Source: Paenibacillus sp. FSL H7-0331 (lineage in GTDB: Bacteria > Bacillota > Bacilli > Paenibacillales > NBRC-103111). Taken from it: a stretch of 64,000 nt of DNA. Positions 18,950 to 28,513 of this stretch are shown here, one piece after another (the stretch's first letter is position 1; each line of letters begins with the position of its first letter). Where the stretch lies: positions 310,001 to 374,000 of the forward strand of contig NZ_MRTH01000004.1 of the NCBI RefSeq assembly GCF_001956045.1. Reading direction: 5' to 3'. The notes under the pieces are model-generated. The model did no database searches. It had not been told where the DNA came from and worked only from the letters and a program-made list of their open reading frames with translations. Made by a program: the position numbers and the translations under genes.

Positions 18950-20518
18950 ATGAAACTGAAAAAGAAATCCGCATATCGGGTACTGGGTAGTACGCTCGCA
19001 ATCACGCTGCTGGGTGGGACGCTTGCTGCCTGCTCGGGCGGGGAAAGCGCAAGTGGCGGAGCGACGGACAATGGCAAGAAGGGTGCTCCTGTTACATTAA
19101 AAATTGAGCTGTTCGACCGCGGCAATACGCCTCCAGGTGCTCCACCGCTCACAGAAAGCTACTTTGTCAAATATATGCAGGAAAAGTTTGGCGATCCCAA
19201 CAATATCAAGCTGGAGTTCGTAACGGTTCCACGGACAGAGGAAGTACCGAAGCTTAACGTGTTAATGTCGGCCAATGAAGCGCCCGATATGATATTTACC
19301 TACAGCGACCCTGCCGTTCAGAACTGGGTGAAGCAGGGTGGATTAACCGAGCTTGGGGAATTGCTGAATCAATACGGACCTAATTTGAAAAAATATCTCG
19401 GAGATCAATTGCTCAGCTACGGGAATTTTAGTGGCAAGCAGTACACGATTCCGGCTAAAAGAATTATTTTGGCATCCCAGACGCCGAATATCAGAAAGGA
19501 TTGGCTTGATAAGCTTGGCATGCAGCCGCCTAAGACAACGGATGAGTTCTATGCAGTTTTGAAAGCGTTTAAAGAAAAAGATCCCGGCGGCACGGGAGGC
19601 AAAGTCATTCCTTACGGAATTAAGTATAACAACAATATTGATCCATTGGTGAGATCATTCTGGAAGAAGATGACCGAGGAGGAGTACAGCTCCCTGCCTG
19701 ATCTGGTTAAGCCGGGTAATAAGGACGGGTACAAATTCCTGAACAAGCTGTACAATGAAGGATTAATCAGCCCGGACTTTGCTCTGGATAAGGATGGAAA
19801 GAAGTTCCAAGCGGATCTGGTTAATGGTCTTATCGGCTTTTCGATTACGAATACGAATGAACCGGTTTATTTTGCCTATTACTCCACACTGCAAAAGAAT
19901 GTGCCAACAGCGACCCTGATGGCGGTGGATCCGTTTACCAACTTTGAGGGCAAGCATGTCAAATCGATTTATCATCCATTGTCCGCCCATATCGCGATTC
20001 CCAAGTCTAGCAAAAGAGCTGTTGAGGTTATCAAGTTCTTAAACTGGATGTCCGATTATAAAGTAATCTTTGATCTTCAAAATGGCACGGAGGGTGTCAC
20101 CTATAAGAAGGGCGAAGATGGGATTCCAGTAATAATTGACTCGGATGAAGCCAAGAAGGTGCTTTACAATTATCTCGATTATAGTATGCTGATCAACGGC
20201 AAGGATATGGGAGACCCCGAGAAAACCTTAAAGGCTAATGCTGCAGATCCGAAGTATAAGGATTTTACGATGAGCAGCATCAAGGTAGGCGAGCAGGATG
20301 GTCAGCTGCCTGCGCGGTTTAACCGACCTATTGAGGCGCAAATCAAATACAATCAGACACTGGGCGATAAAGCGATCGAAATTTATGTGAAAACCGTTAC
20401 CGCCAAGCCAGCCGATTTTGACAAGCTCTACGATGATATGGTCGCGGAATACATGAAAACTGGCGGCAATGAAGTGCTGGAGGAGCAGAAGAAAGCGTTC
20501 CAGGAGATGAAAAAGTAA
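18950..20518 (+). CDS. ABC importer C, LipO-like binding lipoprotein
   Basis: 522-aa extracellular binding protein. The signal peptide ends in LAAC (lipid Cys28), followed by a Gly/Ser/Ala linker and a large two-lobed domain like that of the lipoprotein at 10229. It is the last gene of the importer C operon, with a terminator at 20568. ATG 18950 lies behind GGAGAG. Substrate is unknown; the size class is that used for complex oligosaccharides. Confidence 0.92.
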   Translation: MKLKKKSAYRVLGSTLAITLLGGTLAACSGGESASGGATDNGKKGAPVTLKIELFDRGNTPPGAPPLTESYFVKYMQEKFGDPNNIKLEFVTVPRTEEVPKLNVLMSANEAPDMIFTYSDPAVQNWVKQGGLTELGELLNQYGPNLKKYLGDQLLSYGNFSGKQYTIPAKRIILASQTPNIRKDWLDKLGMQPPKTTDEFYAVLKAFKEKDPGGTGGKVIPYGIKYNNNIDPLVRSFWKKMTEEEYSSLPDLVKPGNKDGYKFLNKLYNEGLISPDFALDKDGKKFQADLVNGLIGFSITNTNEPVYFAYYSTLQKNVPTATLMAVDPFTNFEGKHVKSIYHPLSAHIAIPKSSKRAVEVIKFLNWMSDYKVIFDLQNGTEGVTYKKGEDGIPVIIDSDEAKKVLYNYLDYSMLINGKDMGDPEKTLKANAADPKYKDFTMSSIKVGEQDGQLPARFNRPIEAQIKYNQTLGDKAIEIYVKTVTAKPADFDKLYDDMVAEYMKTGGNEVLEEQKKAFQEMKK

Positions 20519-20567
20519 TCGTGTACGGTACAAGCAAGCGATTGACCCCACAATTAACTGTATACCG

Positions 20568-20602
20568 AATAAGCTTATGGGAATCCATAGGCTTATTTAT
20601 TT
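20568..20602 (+). terminator. Rho-independent terminator after importer C
   Basis: AATAAGCTTATGG (20568-20580) pairs with CCATAGGCTTATT (20585-20597) around a GAAT loop with one bulge, and is followed by a T-rich stretch. A good TATAAT box at 20629-20634 follows, possibly the -10 element for the AraC regulator downstream, but with no well-spaced -35. Confidence 0.8.
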
Positions 20603-20789
20603 GAGTTCAGCAAAATGTACAAATACGCTATAATAATGTCTATATTGACCATGATGGAAGTTTATTCCTGCCGTATTATAAAGGTAAATGCAAGCATAAG
20701 ATGAATCAAACGTCCAGCCCTCCGCAACCGATATTGAAAGCCACCTTACACAAGGAGTTATCTATGATTTGCTCAGGGAGGTTATTTGA

Positions 20790-21683
20790 ATGGAGAGACA
20801 GCTGCACAGCAGCCAGTTTATTAAAGAGCAATCTTTTCCCTTTTGGATCAAAAGGTTTTATCACGATCACGAGCATGTTCCGTTATTGCACGGTCACGAT
20901 TTTGTTGAACTCGTATACGTGATCCGCGGCGAAGGCCAGCATGTGTTCGAGGGCCATTATTATGAAATTCGCACTGGCGACGTATTTATTATTAATCCGG
21001 GTGAGGTCCATACGTACAGCATTCAGCCGGGCAAGGAGCTTGAAATTATCAATTGCCTGTTTTTGTCGGATCTGATTCAAGGCAATTGGCTGCTCGATCT
21101 CGGGATTTCGCAGTCCATGGATTATTTTTATGTGCATCCTTTTATGGACAAAAGAGAACGTTTTCACCGCTGTCTGAACATGTCGGGACCGGATGGGGCT
21201 CGCGCCTTAAGTCTGCTGGAAACGATGATAGGCGAATTTGACAACCGGCAATCCGGCTCTGAAACCTTAATTCGACTGCAAATGGTGGAACTGCTTATTA
21301 TGCTTTCACGCTCTTACCAGCAGGCACAAGGGCAATGCGGCAAAGAACCGGTACGCAACCAATCCAAGCATATGCTGATCCGCCGAATATATGGTTATTT
21401 GGAGCGGAATTATGATAAAAAAGTATCGATACCCGTTTTGTGCGAGCTGTTTACGATCAGCTCCAGACAATTGAACCGGATTTTTAAACAATCGATGGGC
21501 ATGACCGTCGTGGATATGCTTCATCAAATTCGTATTGAACGAGCCAAACATCTGCTGAAGGAAACGGACGAGAAGGTCATTACCGTGGCGGGAAGAGTCG
21601 GCTATGAGGACCCGGCTTTTTTTAGCAGGCTGTTTCATCGTCGGGTTGGCTGCTCCCCAGGCAAATATCGGGAATCCTCCTGA
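20790..21683 (+). CDS. Cytosolic AraC-family regulator with cupin sensor
   Basis: 297-aa transcription factor. An N-terminal cupin-like sugar-sensing domain (HDFVELVYVIRGEG, then INPGEVHTY; about residues 35-110) is joined to a C-terminal AraC helix-turn-helix pair that ends in RVGCSPGKYR. ATG 20790 follows AGGGAGG. No membrane helix, unlike the other two AraC regulators in the window. The YesM/YesN pair follows directly, so importer D may respond both to an intracellular ligand through this protein and to an extracellular signal through the kinase. Confidence 0.9.
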   Translation: MERQLHSSQFIKEQSFPFWIKRFYHDHEHVPLLHGHDFVELVYVIRGEGQHVFEGHYYEIRTGDVFIINPGEVHTYSIQPGKELEIINCLFLSDLIQGNWLLDLGISQSMDYFYVHPFMDKRERFHRCLNMSGPDGARALSLLETMIGEFDNRQSGSETLIRLQMVELLIMLSRSYQQAQGQCGKEPVRNQSKHMLIRRIYGYLERNYDKKVSIPVLCELFTISSRQLNRIFKQSMGMTVVDMLHQIRIERAKHLLKETDEKVITVAGRVGYEDPAFFSRLFHRRVGCSPGKYRESS

Positions 21684-21711
21684 AACCTATGAATGGAAAG
21701 GAGGGTTTCCT

Positions 21712-23535
21712 GTGTGGCGATGGAATGACCGGATGCTCAAAACCAAGATGTTTATTTCCTTTTCAATTGTTGCCTTGGTCATCGTCGGCATTACCTGTGG
21801 TATTTTTTATTACAAAAATACGAGCGATATCAAGAGCCAAACCTTTTCCTTGTCCAAAATCATAGCAAAGCAATTTTCTGAAATGCTGGATTTATATATG
21901 CAAAATATTGAAGAGCTAACCCTTTCCATTTCAATCGATCCTGCTATTCAAAGCAATCTGTTTGATTTTTATAAAGCATCCAATCCTATTGAAAAGGAAA
22001 CGATAGGCTACAGATTGAACCCGATATTATTTAATTTCTCCTATCCCAAATCCTACGTACAGAGCATCTCCATTTACACCTTGGACGGACATTTGTATCA
22101 CTACACGAAGTATGTCAAACCGGAACCGGTAGTTACCTTATCGAGCGAACAATTGCACAATTATGCGGAGGTGCTGGGCAGCAAGCCGTTTATTTTGGTG
22201 CCGGCTCCTGAGGAGCAAAAGCTTGGAGATAATCCGGAAACCGTCGTTTCCTTTATTCGCAAAATCACGAAAATCCCTACCCAAACGATCATGGGATTCG
22301 TGGATATCAAAATCAATCTGAACGCATTCAAGATGGTGCTGACCAACACCGAAGAGAAAGAAAATGACAGCACGATGCACGTATTGATCGTCAATGACGA
22401 AGGTGAAGTTGTTTTTGAAAATGGGAGTCGTCTCATGGGAAATTCCCAGGCACGCTTTGACACCACGATATTCAGTAAGCCCCTCCCTGAAGGCGAATTA
22501 CGCTGGAATGACAAGATTTATCTGTATACTTTTGAAAAATCGAGTTATACGGGATGGTCGACCATCATTCTCATCCCCAAGGACGTTATTATCTTAAAGC
22601 AAAAGCGCATTCAGGATATCGTCATCATTATCGGACTCATCAGTATGCTGCTGATCGCTACCGTCTCTTATATTTTGTCCCATCAAATTACCCTACCCCT
22701 CAGCAACATGGCGCGCAAAATGTCCCGAGTCGAAATCGGCGATTTGAGTCAGAGAATGGATTATGCAGGAGCCAATGAAATCGGAAAGCTAAGCCGGATG
22801 TACAATCATATGCTTGACAGTATCTCCCGCTTGATCCGTGAAGTGTACGAATTAAAGCTGGCAGAGAAAAATGCTCAACTATCGGCGCTGCACGCTCAAA
22901 TTAATCCGCATTTTTTATACAACACCCTCAATATTATGAAGTCGATCAGCCGTTTGCGGGGAATTGAGGAGGTGGCGGAGATCTCGGAATCACTAGCGGG
23001 GTTATTTCAGTACAGTATGAAAAATCTTCATCGACCCGTGGCACTGGCTGAAGAAATCGAGCACATCAACAATTATATCAAGATTCAGCAGCATCGATTT
23101 GGCAGCCGTCTGGAGCTGCAATGCGATATTTCGGGAGCTGTGCTGCAGGCTTCTATTCTTAAGCTGACGATTCAACCGCTTATCGAAAATGCTGTAAATC
23201 ATGGTCTTCGTAAGGTAAAGACGGGTGGATCTATTCTTATACGGGCAGCCTGTCATGAGTCCGTTCTGACGATAACGGTAACCGATAACGGAGCCGGAAT
23301 GAACGAAGCACAGAGGATTCAGATAGACAACACTCTGGATAGCTCAAGCTCACTCCATCAATTTCAGGATATCCACCATGGGATCGGACTCTTGAATATC
23401 CACCAACGGGTTCAGCTTTTTTACGGAAAACCGTATGGATTGCAGGTAAGCAGCAAGTCGGGTGTTGGCACTACAGTAACCCTGATAATTCCGTTCAGTC
23501 GGGTCCAACCTGTGAAGGGAGAAATCGCGCAATGA
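21712..23535 (+). CDS. Sensor histidine kinase (YesM type)
   Basis: 607-aa membrane kinase. It has two membrane helices (about residues 12-34 and near 300-320) flanking an extracellular Cache-like sensor, a HAMP linker, a His_kinase box with phospho-accepting His in INPHFLYNTL, and an ATPase domain (IQPLIENAVNHG, DNGAGM). A longer reading frame begins inside the AraC gene, but GGAAAGGAGG at 21695-21703 points to GTG 21712. The stop overlaps the ATG of the response regulator by four bases, so the pair is translationally coupled. It probably senses the importer D substrate or its binding protein. Confidence 0.92.
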   Translation: MWRWNDRMLKTKMFISFSIVALVIVGITCGIFYYKNTSDIKSQTFSLSKIIAKQFSEMLDLYMQNIEELTLSISIDPAIQSNLFDFYKASNPIEKETIGYRLNPILFNFSYPKSYVQSISIYTLDGHLYHYTKYVKPEPVVTLSSEQLHNYAEVLGSKPFILVPAPEEQKLGDNPETVVSFIRKITKIPTQTIMGFVDIKINLNAFKMVLTNTEEKENDSTMHVLIVNDEGEVVFENGSRLMGNSQARFDTTIFSKPLPEGELRWNDKIYLYTFEKSSYTGWSTIILIPKDVIILKQKRIQDIVIIIGLISMLLIATVSYILSHQITLPLSNMARKMSRVEIGDLSQRMDYAGANEIGKLSRMYNHMLDSISRLIREVYELKLAEKNAQLSALHAQINPHFLYNTLNIMKSISRLRGIEEVAEISESLAGLFQYSMKNLHRPVALAEEIEHINNYIKIQQHRFGSRLELQCDISGAVLQASILKLTIQPLIENAVNHGLRKVKTGGSILIRAACHESVLTITVTDNGAGMNEAQRIQIDNTLDSSSSLHQFQDIHHGIGLLNIHQRVQLFYGKPYGLQVSSKSGVGTTVTLIIPFSRVQPVKGEIAQ

Positions 23536-25052
23536 ATATTTTTGTGGTAGAGGACGAGCATTGGGCATTGGCTGAGATGGTAGAGCTGTTCAAAAGCTAC
23601 GAGCCTGATCATCATATTTATGCTTTTGAAAATGGCGATGATGTGCTGACAACTCTGGACACCGTTCGGCCGCATTTGGTGCTGACAGATATTAATATGC
23701 CGGGCATTGACGGTTTGGAGCTGATTGAGAAGCTGAATCAATTGGACCCGAACATCATGAGTATGATTGTCAGCGTCCATGACGAATTCGAATATGCCCG
23801 TGTCGGGATGAGGTTCGGTGTTATTGATTATCTTCTGAAGCCGGTAAAAAGGGATATCCTGTACAAGGCTGTGGATCAAGCGATAGTACATATCGAGAAG
23901 GAAAGCAAGCGGAGAGAGGAATGGCTGAACGGATCGATTACGCAAATGCTGCTTGCCGAGGAAATTCCTGTGTATGATATTTTGCAGTCGATGAATGGTC
24001 GTGCCTATTGTATGGTGCTGCTCGTATTGGATAAGGGCTCGGCGGTAAAAGGATGGAAGGATACGGCTGTAAGCTGGAATGAGCTGAGGCAGCAGCTCGG
24101 CGGTAAATATGCTCCAGAGAGTGATTATTACTGTGTTGATCTGGATTGCCGACATAGGATCGTTCTAATCCCATTACCTCATGTCAGGCAAATGAGCGAT
24201 ATCCAAGAGAAGCTATCCTTTTTATATGAACAATTACGTACGCTTCCATCTCCAGTCCATATGGGATTTGCTGTTAAACCGGAGCGAAGCAGCCTTTATC
24301 AGGTATGCTTGGAGCTGCAGCAGCGGCTGGATAAGCAGATGACCTTTGGTATGTCCACATGGCTGCCGCCGGAATTGAAAAGGCAGGATGCCGAGCTCGG
24401 TACGGTATGGGAAAAGGTTAGAGTCATGGAGCTTCATTATAAAAAGGGCGATATGTTAAAAGGAAGTGCAGTTTTACAGCTTATTATGGAGGAACTGCGC
24501 TTGAAGTTGGTGACCCGACGTCAGCTTCAATTGTTTATTCATGATCTTCTGTATTCTCTGAAATATAATGTGCTTGCCTCCAAAGTGGGGATGGTGAGTG
24601 TTCATGATCTGCAAGAGGACGTTCGGCTGCTGAATCAATTGGCAAGCTACACAGAGCTGTTCAATTGGTTAAATGAAAGTATTGTTAGTATTTATTGTGA
24701 ACAGGAAATCAAGGACTTCAATCCGAAGGGGCTTGTACCTGTTCTGCTTCAGCTCATCCACAACCATTTTCAGGGAAGCATTTCCTTACAGCAGTTTGCA
24801 GCCGAGCATCATGTCAGTCTGGGTTATTTATCACGAATTTTTAAAAGCCAGACCGGGCATACGTTCTCGGAATACATAACGAATTATCGGATAGGCAAAG
24901 CCAAGGAGCTGCTGACAAGCGGAGTCGAGCGGCTGCAGGAAATCAGCAGTCTGGTCGGTTACGAGGATTCCCGACACTTTAGCGCGCTGTTCAAAAAAAT
25001 AGTAGGTGAAACTCCGATTACCTATGCGAAGCGACATGCAGGCAAGAAATAA
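23532..25052 (+). CDS. Response regulator (YesN type), AraC output
   Basis: 506-aa regulator: receiver domain (residues 1-120; acidic E7/D8 pocket, phospho-accepting Asp53 in LTDINMPG, Lys in LLKPVK), a long middle region, and a C-terminal AraC helix-turn-helix pair (FAAEHHVSLGYLSRIFKSQTG, with VGYEDSRHFSALFKK). The ATG at 23532 overlaps the kinase stop. It is expected to activate the importer D operon that begins at 25265. Confidence 0.92.
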   Translation: MNIFVVEDEHWALAEMVELFKSYEPDHHIYAFENGDDVLTTLDTVRPHLVLTDINMPGIDGLELIEKLNQLDPNIMSMIVSVHDEFEYARVGMRFGVIDYLLKPVKRDILYKAVDQAIVHIEKESKRREEWLNGSITQMLLAEEIPVYDILQSMNGRAYCMVLLVLDKGSAVKGWKDTAVSWNELRQQLGGKYAPESDYYCVDLDCRHRIVLIPLPHVRQMSDIQEKLSFLYEQLRTLPSPVHMGFAVKPERSSLYQVCLELQQRLDKQMTFGMSTWLPPELKRQDAELGTVWEKVRVMELHYKKGDMLKGSAVLQLIMEELRLKLVTRRQLQLFIHDLLYSLKYNVLASKVGMVSVHDLQEDVRLLNQLASYTELFNWLNESIVSIYCEQEIKDFNPKGLVPVLLQLIHNHFQGSISLQQFAAEHHVSLGYLSRIFKSQTGHTFSEYITNYRIGKAKELLTSGVERLQEISSLVGYEDSRHFSALFKKIVGETPITYAKRHAGKK

Positions 25053-25143
25053 AAAAAGGAAAAATCCCCCCCATAAAAGAGTGCAAATCGTAGGTATGCT
25101 GCAAAAAGCATCGAACGTACAATGAAATCAAGGCCAAGGGAGA

Positions 25144-25256
25144 CGCTTCGATTACGAAGTTTGTCATCCGAAACTGGTAACGCTTACGAAGTCAGTTTTC
25201 TTCGAAAACTTGGTAGATGCTTACGAAGTAAGTTTTGTACCAAAACTCTAGGGAGG
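25144..25256 (+). repeat. 5'-leader hairpin repeat, three tandem units
   Basis: Three TACGAAGT boxes lie at 25153, 25185 and 25222, each followed by an inverted repeat. The second unit has AGTTTTC-TTC-GAAAACT (25194-25210), the third AGTTTTG-TAC-CAAAACT (25231-25247); the first is degenerate (AGTTT...AAACT). The third unit also has CTTAC-GAA-GTAAG (25219-25231). GGGAGG ends nine bases after the third stem, exactly as in the copy at 11773-11814. Stem sequences differ but pairing is kept, which supports a real structure. Function is unknown. Confidence 0.7.
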
Positions 25257-25264
25257 TCAAAAAA

Positions 25265-26620
25265 ATGAGTCGAGTCAGGTTCTTAACCGTCTGTTCTTAC
25301 GCAGCACTGATAACAACCGTAATTGCAGGCTGCAGTACACAACCCCAAGCACAACCGGCTGGCGGTTCAGCCCCGGCCCCGGCCACAGGTACTCAACCGG
25401 CCGCAGCCAAACCTGCTGAACCGGTTACCCTTACCCTGTTAATCGGATCGACCGGAACACCGTACCCAGCTACGCAGGCCGTAGCAGCAGAAGCGGAGAA
25501 GAAGCTGAACATCAAGATCAAATTTGACATTAAGCCGGACGGTACGGAAGGCGACAATCTGGTCAAGACACGTCTGGCTACAGGGGATATGGCGGATATT
25601 CTTTACTATAATTCGGGTTCCCTGCTGAAGGCGTTGAATCCTGAAGAAAACTTCGTGGACCTGACGAAGGAGCCATTTATGGCTAACCTACTCGATTCCT
25701 ATAAAGAAACCGTTTCCTCCAATGGCAAGGTTTTTGGCGTCCCGGGCGGCTCATCGAATGTCGGCGGCATTCTGTACAATAAAAAAGTGTACAGCGAGCT
25801 TGGCCTCACCGTACCGAAATCATGGGCGGAATTCATCGCAAATAGCGATAAAATCAAAGCTGCCGGCAAAACGGCAGTCATCGGTTCTTACAAAACGACC
25901 TGGACCTCACAGCTCTTCGTGCTTGGCAACCAATATAATATTCAGGCTCAAGTACCTAATTTTGTGGCGGATTACACAGCCAATAAAATGAAATATGCAA
26001 CTACACCCACAGCGCTTCGCGGCTTTGAAATGACAAGTGAAGTGTTCAGTAAGGGATACATGAACAAGGATTTTCTCGCGACAACCTACGATAATGGACT
26101 GAAGATGCTGGCTGAGGGTACAGGCGTACAGTACCCGATGCTGACTAGTGCGATCGATGCCTTGGCTCAAAATTATCCGGATAAGGTAAAGGATATAGGC
26201 GTATTTCCAACACCAAGCGATAACGCCAGCATCAACGGCTTTACGGTTTGGATGCCGAGCTCCTACTACATCAATAAGAAGAGTAAAAATGTGGAAGCGG
26301 CCAAGAAGTTTTTGGATTTCATCATGTCGGCGGATGGACAGAAGGCTTATATGACCAAGAGCAAAGCGAATGGTCCCTATGTTATCAAAGGAAGCAAGGT
26401 TCCTGACGATGCCTTTGACGGCATCAAAGACATGCAGCCTTATTTTGATAACGGCAAAACCGCACCGGCATTGGAGTTTGTATCCCCCGTCAAAGGACCG
26501 AATCTGGAAAGCATCCTGATTGAGGTCGGTACAGGCCAAAAGTCTCCTGCGGATGGTGCAGCCGATTACGACAAGGACGTCAAGAAGCAAGCCCAGCAGC
26601 TTAATCTTCCAGGCTGGTAA
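25265..26620 (+). CDS. ABC importer D, sugar-binding lipoprotein
   Basis: 451-aa family-1 solute-binding protein. The signal peptide ends in VIAGC (lipid Cys23), followed by an Ala/Pro/Gln-rich linker to about residue 60. A longer frame starts with TTG at 25235 inside the leader hairpin; the GGGAGG at 25251-25256 clearly selects ATG 25265. It lies downstream of the YesMN pair and upstream of two permeases, separated from them by a strong hairpin that probably gives more lipoprotein than permease. Substrate unknown. Confidence 0.92.
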   Translation: MSRVRFLTVCSYAALITTVIAGCSTQPQAQPAGGSAPAPATGTQPAAAKPAEPVTLTLLIGSTGTPYPATQAVAAEAEKKLNIKIKFDIKPDGTEGDNLVKTRLATGDMADILYYNSGSLLKALNPEENFVDLTKEPFMANLLDSYKETVSSNGKVFGVPGGSSNVGGILYNKKVYSELGLTVPKSWAEFIANSDKIKAAGKTAVIGSYKTTWTSQLFVLGNQYNIQAQVPNFVADYTANKMKYATTPTALRGFEMTSEVFSKGYMNKDFLATTYDNGLKMLAEGTGVQYPMLTSAIDALAQNYPDKVKDIGVFPTPSDNASINGFTVWMPSSYYINKKSKNVEAAKKFLDFIMSADGQKAYMTKSKANGPYVIKGSKVPDDAFDGIKDMQPYFDNGKTAPALEFVSPVKGPNLESILIEVGTGQKSPADGAADYDKDVKKQAQQLNLPGW

Positions 26621-26666
26621 GCGTAAGCCAGTTAAGCCCTATTGTATATGATTTGATTAAATGGAG

Positions 26667-26693
26667 CGGCCCTGCAAGAACTTTGCAGGGCCG
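26667..26693 (+). promoter_or_regulatory. Intercistronic hairpin between lipoprotein and permeases
   Basis: CGGCCCTGCAA (26667-26677) pairs perfectly with TTGCAGGGCCG (26683-26693), loop GAACT. There is no T tract after it, so it is more likely an mRNA-stabilising or partial-attenuation structure that raises the ratio of binding protein to permease, as known for other binding-protein operons, than a full terminator. Confidence 0.75.
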
Positions 26694-26715
26694 ATTGTGT
26701 AAGGGAGCGATCATA

Positions 26716-27582
26716 ATGAAATTGGTGCAGAACCGGATGTATTCGTATTTATTTTTATTGCCCGCAGGCATTATTTATTTTGTATTTTATTTGCTGCCAA
26801 CGATCATGTCGTTCTTTTTCAGCTTGACGAGATGGACGCTGACCAAATGGCAATTTATCGGATTTGATAACTATGTGATGTTCTTTGAGGAATCCTCTTT
26901 GAAAATCGGGTTTAAAAATACACTAATCTTTGCCGTTGTAACTTGTGGATTAAAAGTGGTACTTGCTCTCTTGCTTGCCACACTGCTGACCTCGAAGATC
27001 TGGTTCAAGGATTATTTTCGCTCGATGGTGTTTTTCCCGACGCTGCTCAGTACGATTGCGGTGGGGATCGCCTTCAGTACGATGATGCATCCTACGCAGG
27101 GTGTCATCAATGCAGGTCTCACAGCGATAGGGATCAACGGTCCTGATTGGCTTGGGAATACGAAGCTTGCCCTGTTATCGGTTGCTTTTGTGGATGTATG
27201 GAAAGGCGTCGGCATCGCCACGGTTATTTATATTGCTGGCATCATGTCGATTCCCCAGCACTATTATGAAGCCTTGAAAATGGATGGGGGCAACGCGATC
27301 AGGGGGTTTTGGCATATCACACTGCCTCTCAGCAGGCCGGCCATGAATTCTGTCATTATTTTGGCCTTCATCGGGGGTTTGCGTACCTTTGACCTGATTT
27401 GGGCGATGACCAAAGGCGGGCCTGGATTTTCCACGGATTTAATCGCCTCTATTATTTATAAACAGTATCAGGCTGGATTTTACGGTCTTGCTACAGCAGG
27501 GAATGTCATTCTATTCATCGCTATCATGCTCTTGGCCTTCCCATTGTATATGTTCCTGAATAGAAGAGAGGTAGATTTATGA
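26716..27582 (+). CDS. ABC importer D, permease 1 (MalF type)
   Basis: 288-aa permease with six helices and the EAA loop (HYYEALKMDGGNA, then ITLPLSRPA). An upstream in-frame ATG at 26653 would place the intercistronic hairpin inside the protein, so ATG 26716, behind AAGGGAG, is taken as the start. The stop overlaps the ATG of the second permease (ATGA). Confidence 0.92.
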   Translation: MKLVQNRMYSYLFLLPAGIIYFVFYLLPTIMSFFFSLTRWTLTKWQFIGFDNYVMFFEESSLKIGFKNTLIFAVVTCGLKVVLALLLATLLTSKIWFKDYFRSMVFFPTLLSTIAVGIAFSTMMHPTQGVINAGLTAIGINGPDWLGNTKLALLSVAFVDVWKGVGIATVIYIAGIMSIPQHYYEALKMDGGNAIRGFWHITLPLSRPAMNSVIILAFIGGLRTFDLIWAMTKGGPGFSTDLIASIIYKQYQAGFYGLATAGNVILFIAIMLLAFPLYMFLNRREVDL

Positions 27583-28412
27583 ACAGGATAGCACAAAAAA
27601 CGACGATCAGTATCGTGATGCTGCTGCTTTCAACGGTGATATTCTGGATTCCCTTTTATTTTGTCATTATCAATTCGTTTAAATCTCCTACAGCAGCGGC
27701 TGATATGAATATGTCCTGGCCCACAAGCTTTCATATTATTGACAATTATACAGCCGTATTGACAGCTACCGATCATATGCTGGTTCGTGCTTTCGGCAAC
27801 AGTACGCTGCTTACGCTGTTGTCGGTTACAGGCTTGGTCTGCGTCAGTTCATTGGCAGGCTTTGTGTTGCAGCGAAGGGAGAAAGGAAAAGCGGCCTCGA
27901 CCTTCAATTTCCTGGTGCTGGCGGGGTTGATGATTCCACCTGCGGTCGTACCGACGATTTGGGTATTGAATTCCATTGGCTTATTCAAAACCTTGCCAGG
28001 GCTTACGCTGGTAGAAATTGCGCTGCATTTTCCGTTTTGTGCGATTTTGTATAAAGCCTTTACAGCAACGATCCCGCGTGATCTGGACGAAAGTGCGTTC
28101 ATTGATGGATGCGGTGGCTTCAAGCTGTTTACGCATATTATTTTCCCTTTGCTGAAGCCTGTCTCTTCAACGATTGTTATCATTCAGGCGGTCAGTGTGT
28201 TCAATGATTTTGTAAATCCGTTGTATTTCTTGCCCGGTTCTGACAATGCAACCGTGCAGCTGACGCTCTACAATTTTATGAGCATGTACCTGACCTCGTG
28301 GAATTTACTGTTTGCGGATGTCGTGCTGATCTCGCTACCCCCGCTCATATTGTTTCTCTTCTTTAACAAGCAGATTGTCGCGGGCATGACTGCAGGCTCG
28401 GTGAAAGGATAA
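27579..28412 (+). CDS. ABC importer D, permease 2 (MalG type)
   Basis: 277-aa permease, six helices, EAA loop (LDESAFIDGCGG, then IIFPLLKPV), C-terminal GSVKG. It overlaps permease 1 by four bases and is thus translationally coupled. It ends importer D; a palindrome (28469-28488) and a new gene set for sulfatase-fold enzymes follow. Confidence 0.92.
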   Translation: MNRIAQKTTISIVMLLLSTVIFWIPFYFVIINSFKSPTAAADMNMSWPTSFHIIDNYTAVLTATDHMLVRAFGNSTLLTLLSVTGLVCVSSLAGFVLQRREKGKAASTFNFLVLAGLMIPPAVVPTIWVLNSIGLFKTLPGLTLVEIALHFPFCAILYKAFTATIPRDLDESAFIDGCGGFKLFTHIIFPLLKPVSSTIVIIQAVSVFNDFVNPLYFLPGSDNATVQLTLYNFMSMYLTSWNLLFADVVLISLPPLILFLFFNKQIVAGMTAGSVKG

Positions 28413-28468
28413 TGACCGATTCGACCACTTGAATGGCTGAATGGACAATGATATGACGGCGGAACCCC

Positions 28469-28488
28469 TTTACAATAGAGATTGTAAA
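28469..28488. promoter_or_regulatory. Perfect 8-4-8 palindrome, possible operator or hairpin
   Basis: TTTACAAT (28469-28476), AGAG, ATTGTAAA (28481-28488) lies just before the AAAGGGGGAG ribosome site of the APS-kinase-like gene. It contains TACAAT, which could be a -10 box, but no spaced -35 is visible. Either an operator or a leader hairpin would fit. Confidence 0.5.
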
Positions 28489-28513
28489 AGGAATGGATAA
28501 AGGGGGAGCGTAG

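Noticed and set aside
25144..25256. Tandem repeat units as a CRISPR array
   Set aside because: Only three degenerate units spaced 32-37 bases, without unique spacers or cas genes; they extend into a ribosome site.
25906..26590. 227-codon minus-strand frame inside the importer D lipoprotein gene
   Set aside because: Cys/His/Arg-rich shadow translation, no ribosome site, and overlapped fully by a gene with a lipobox and conserved domain.
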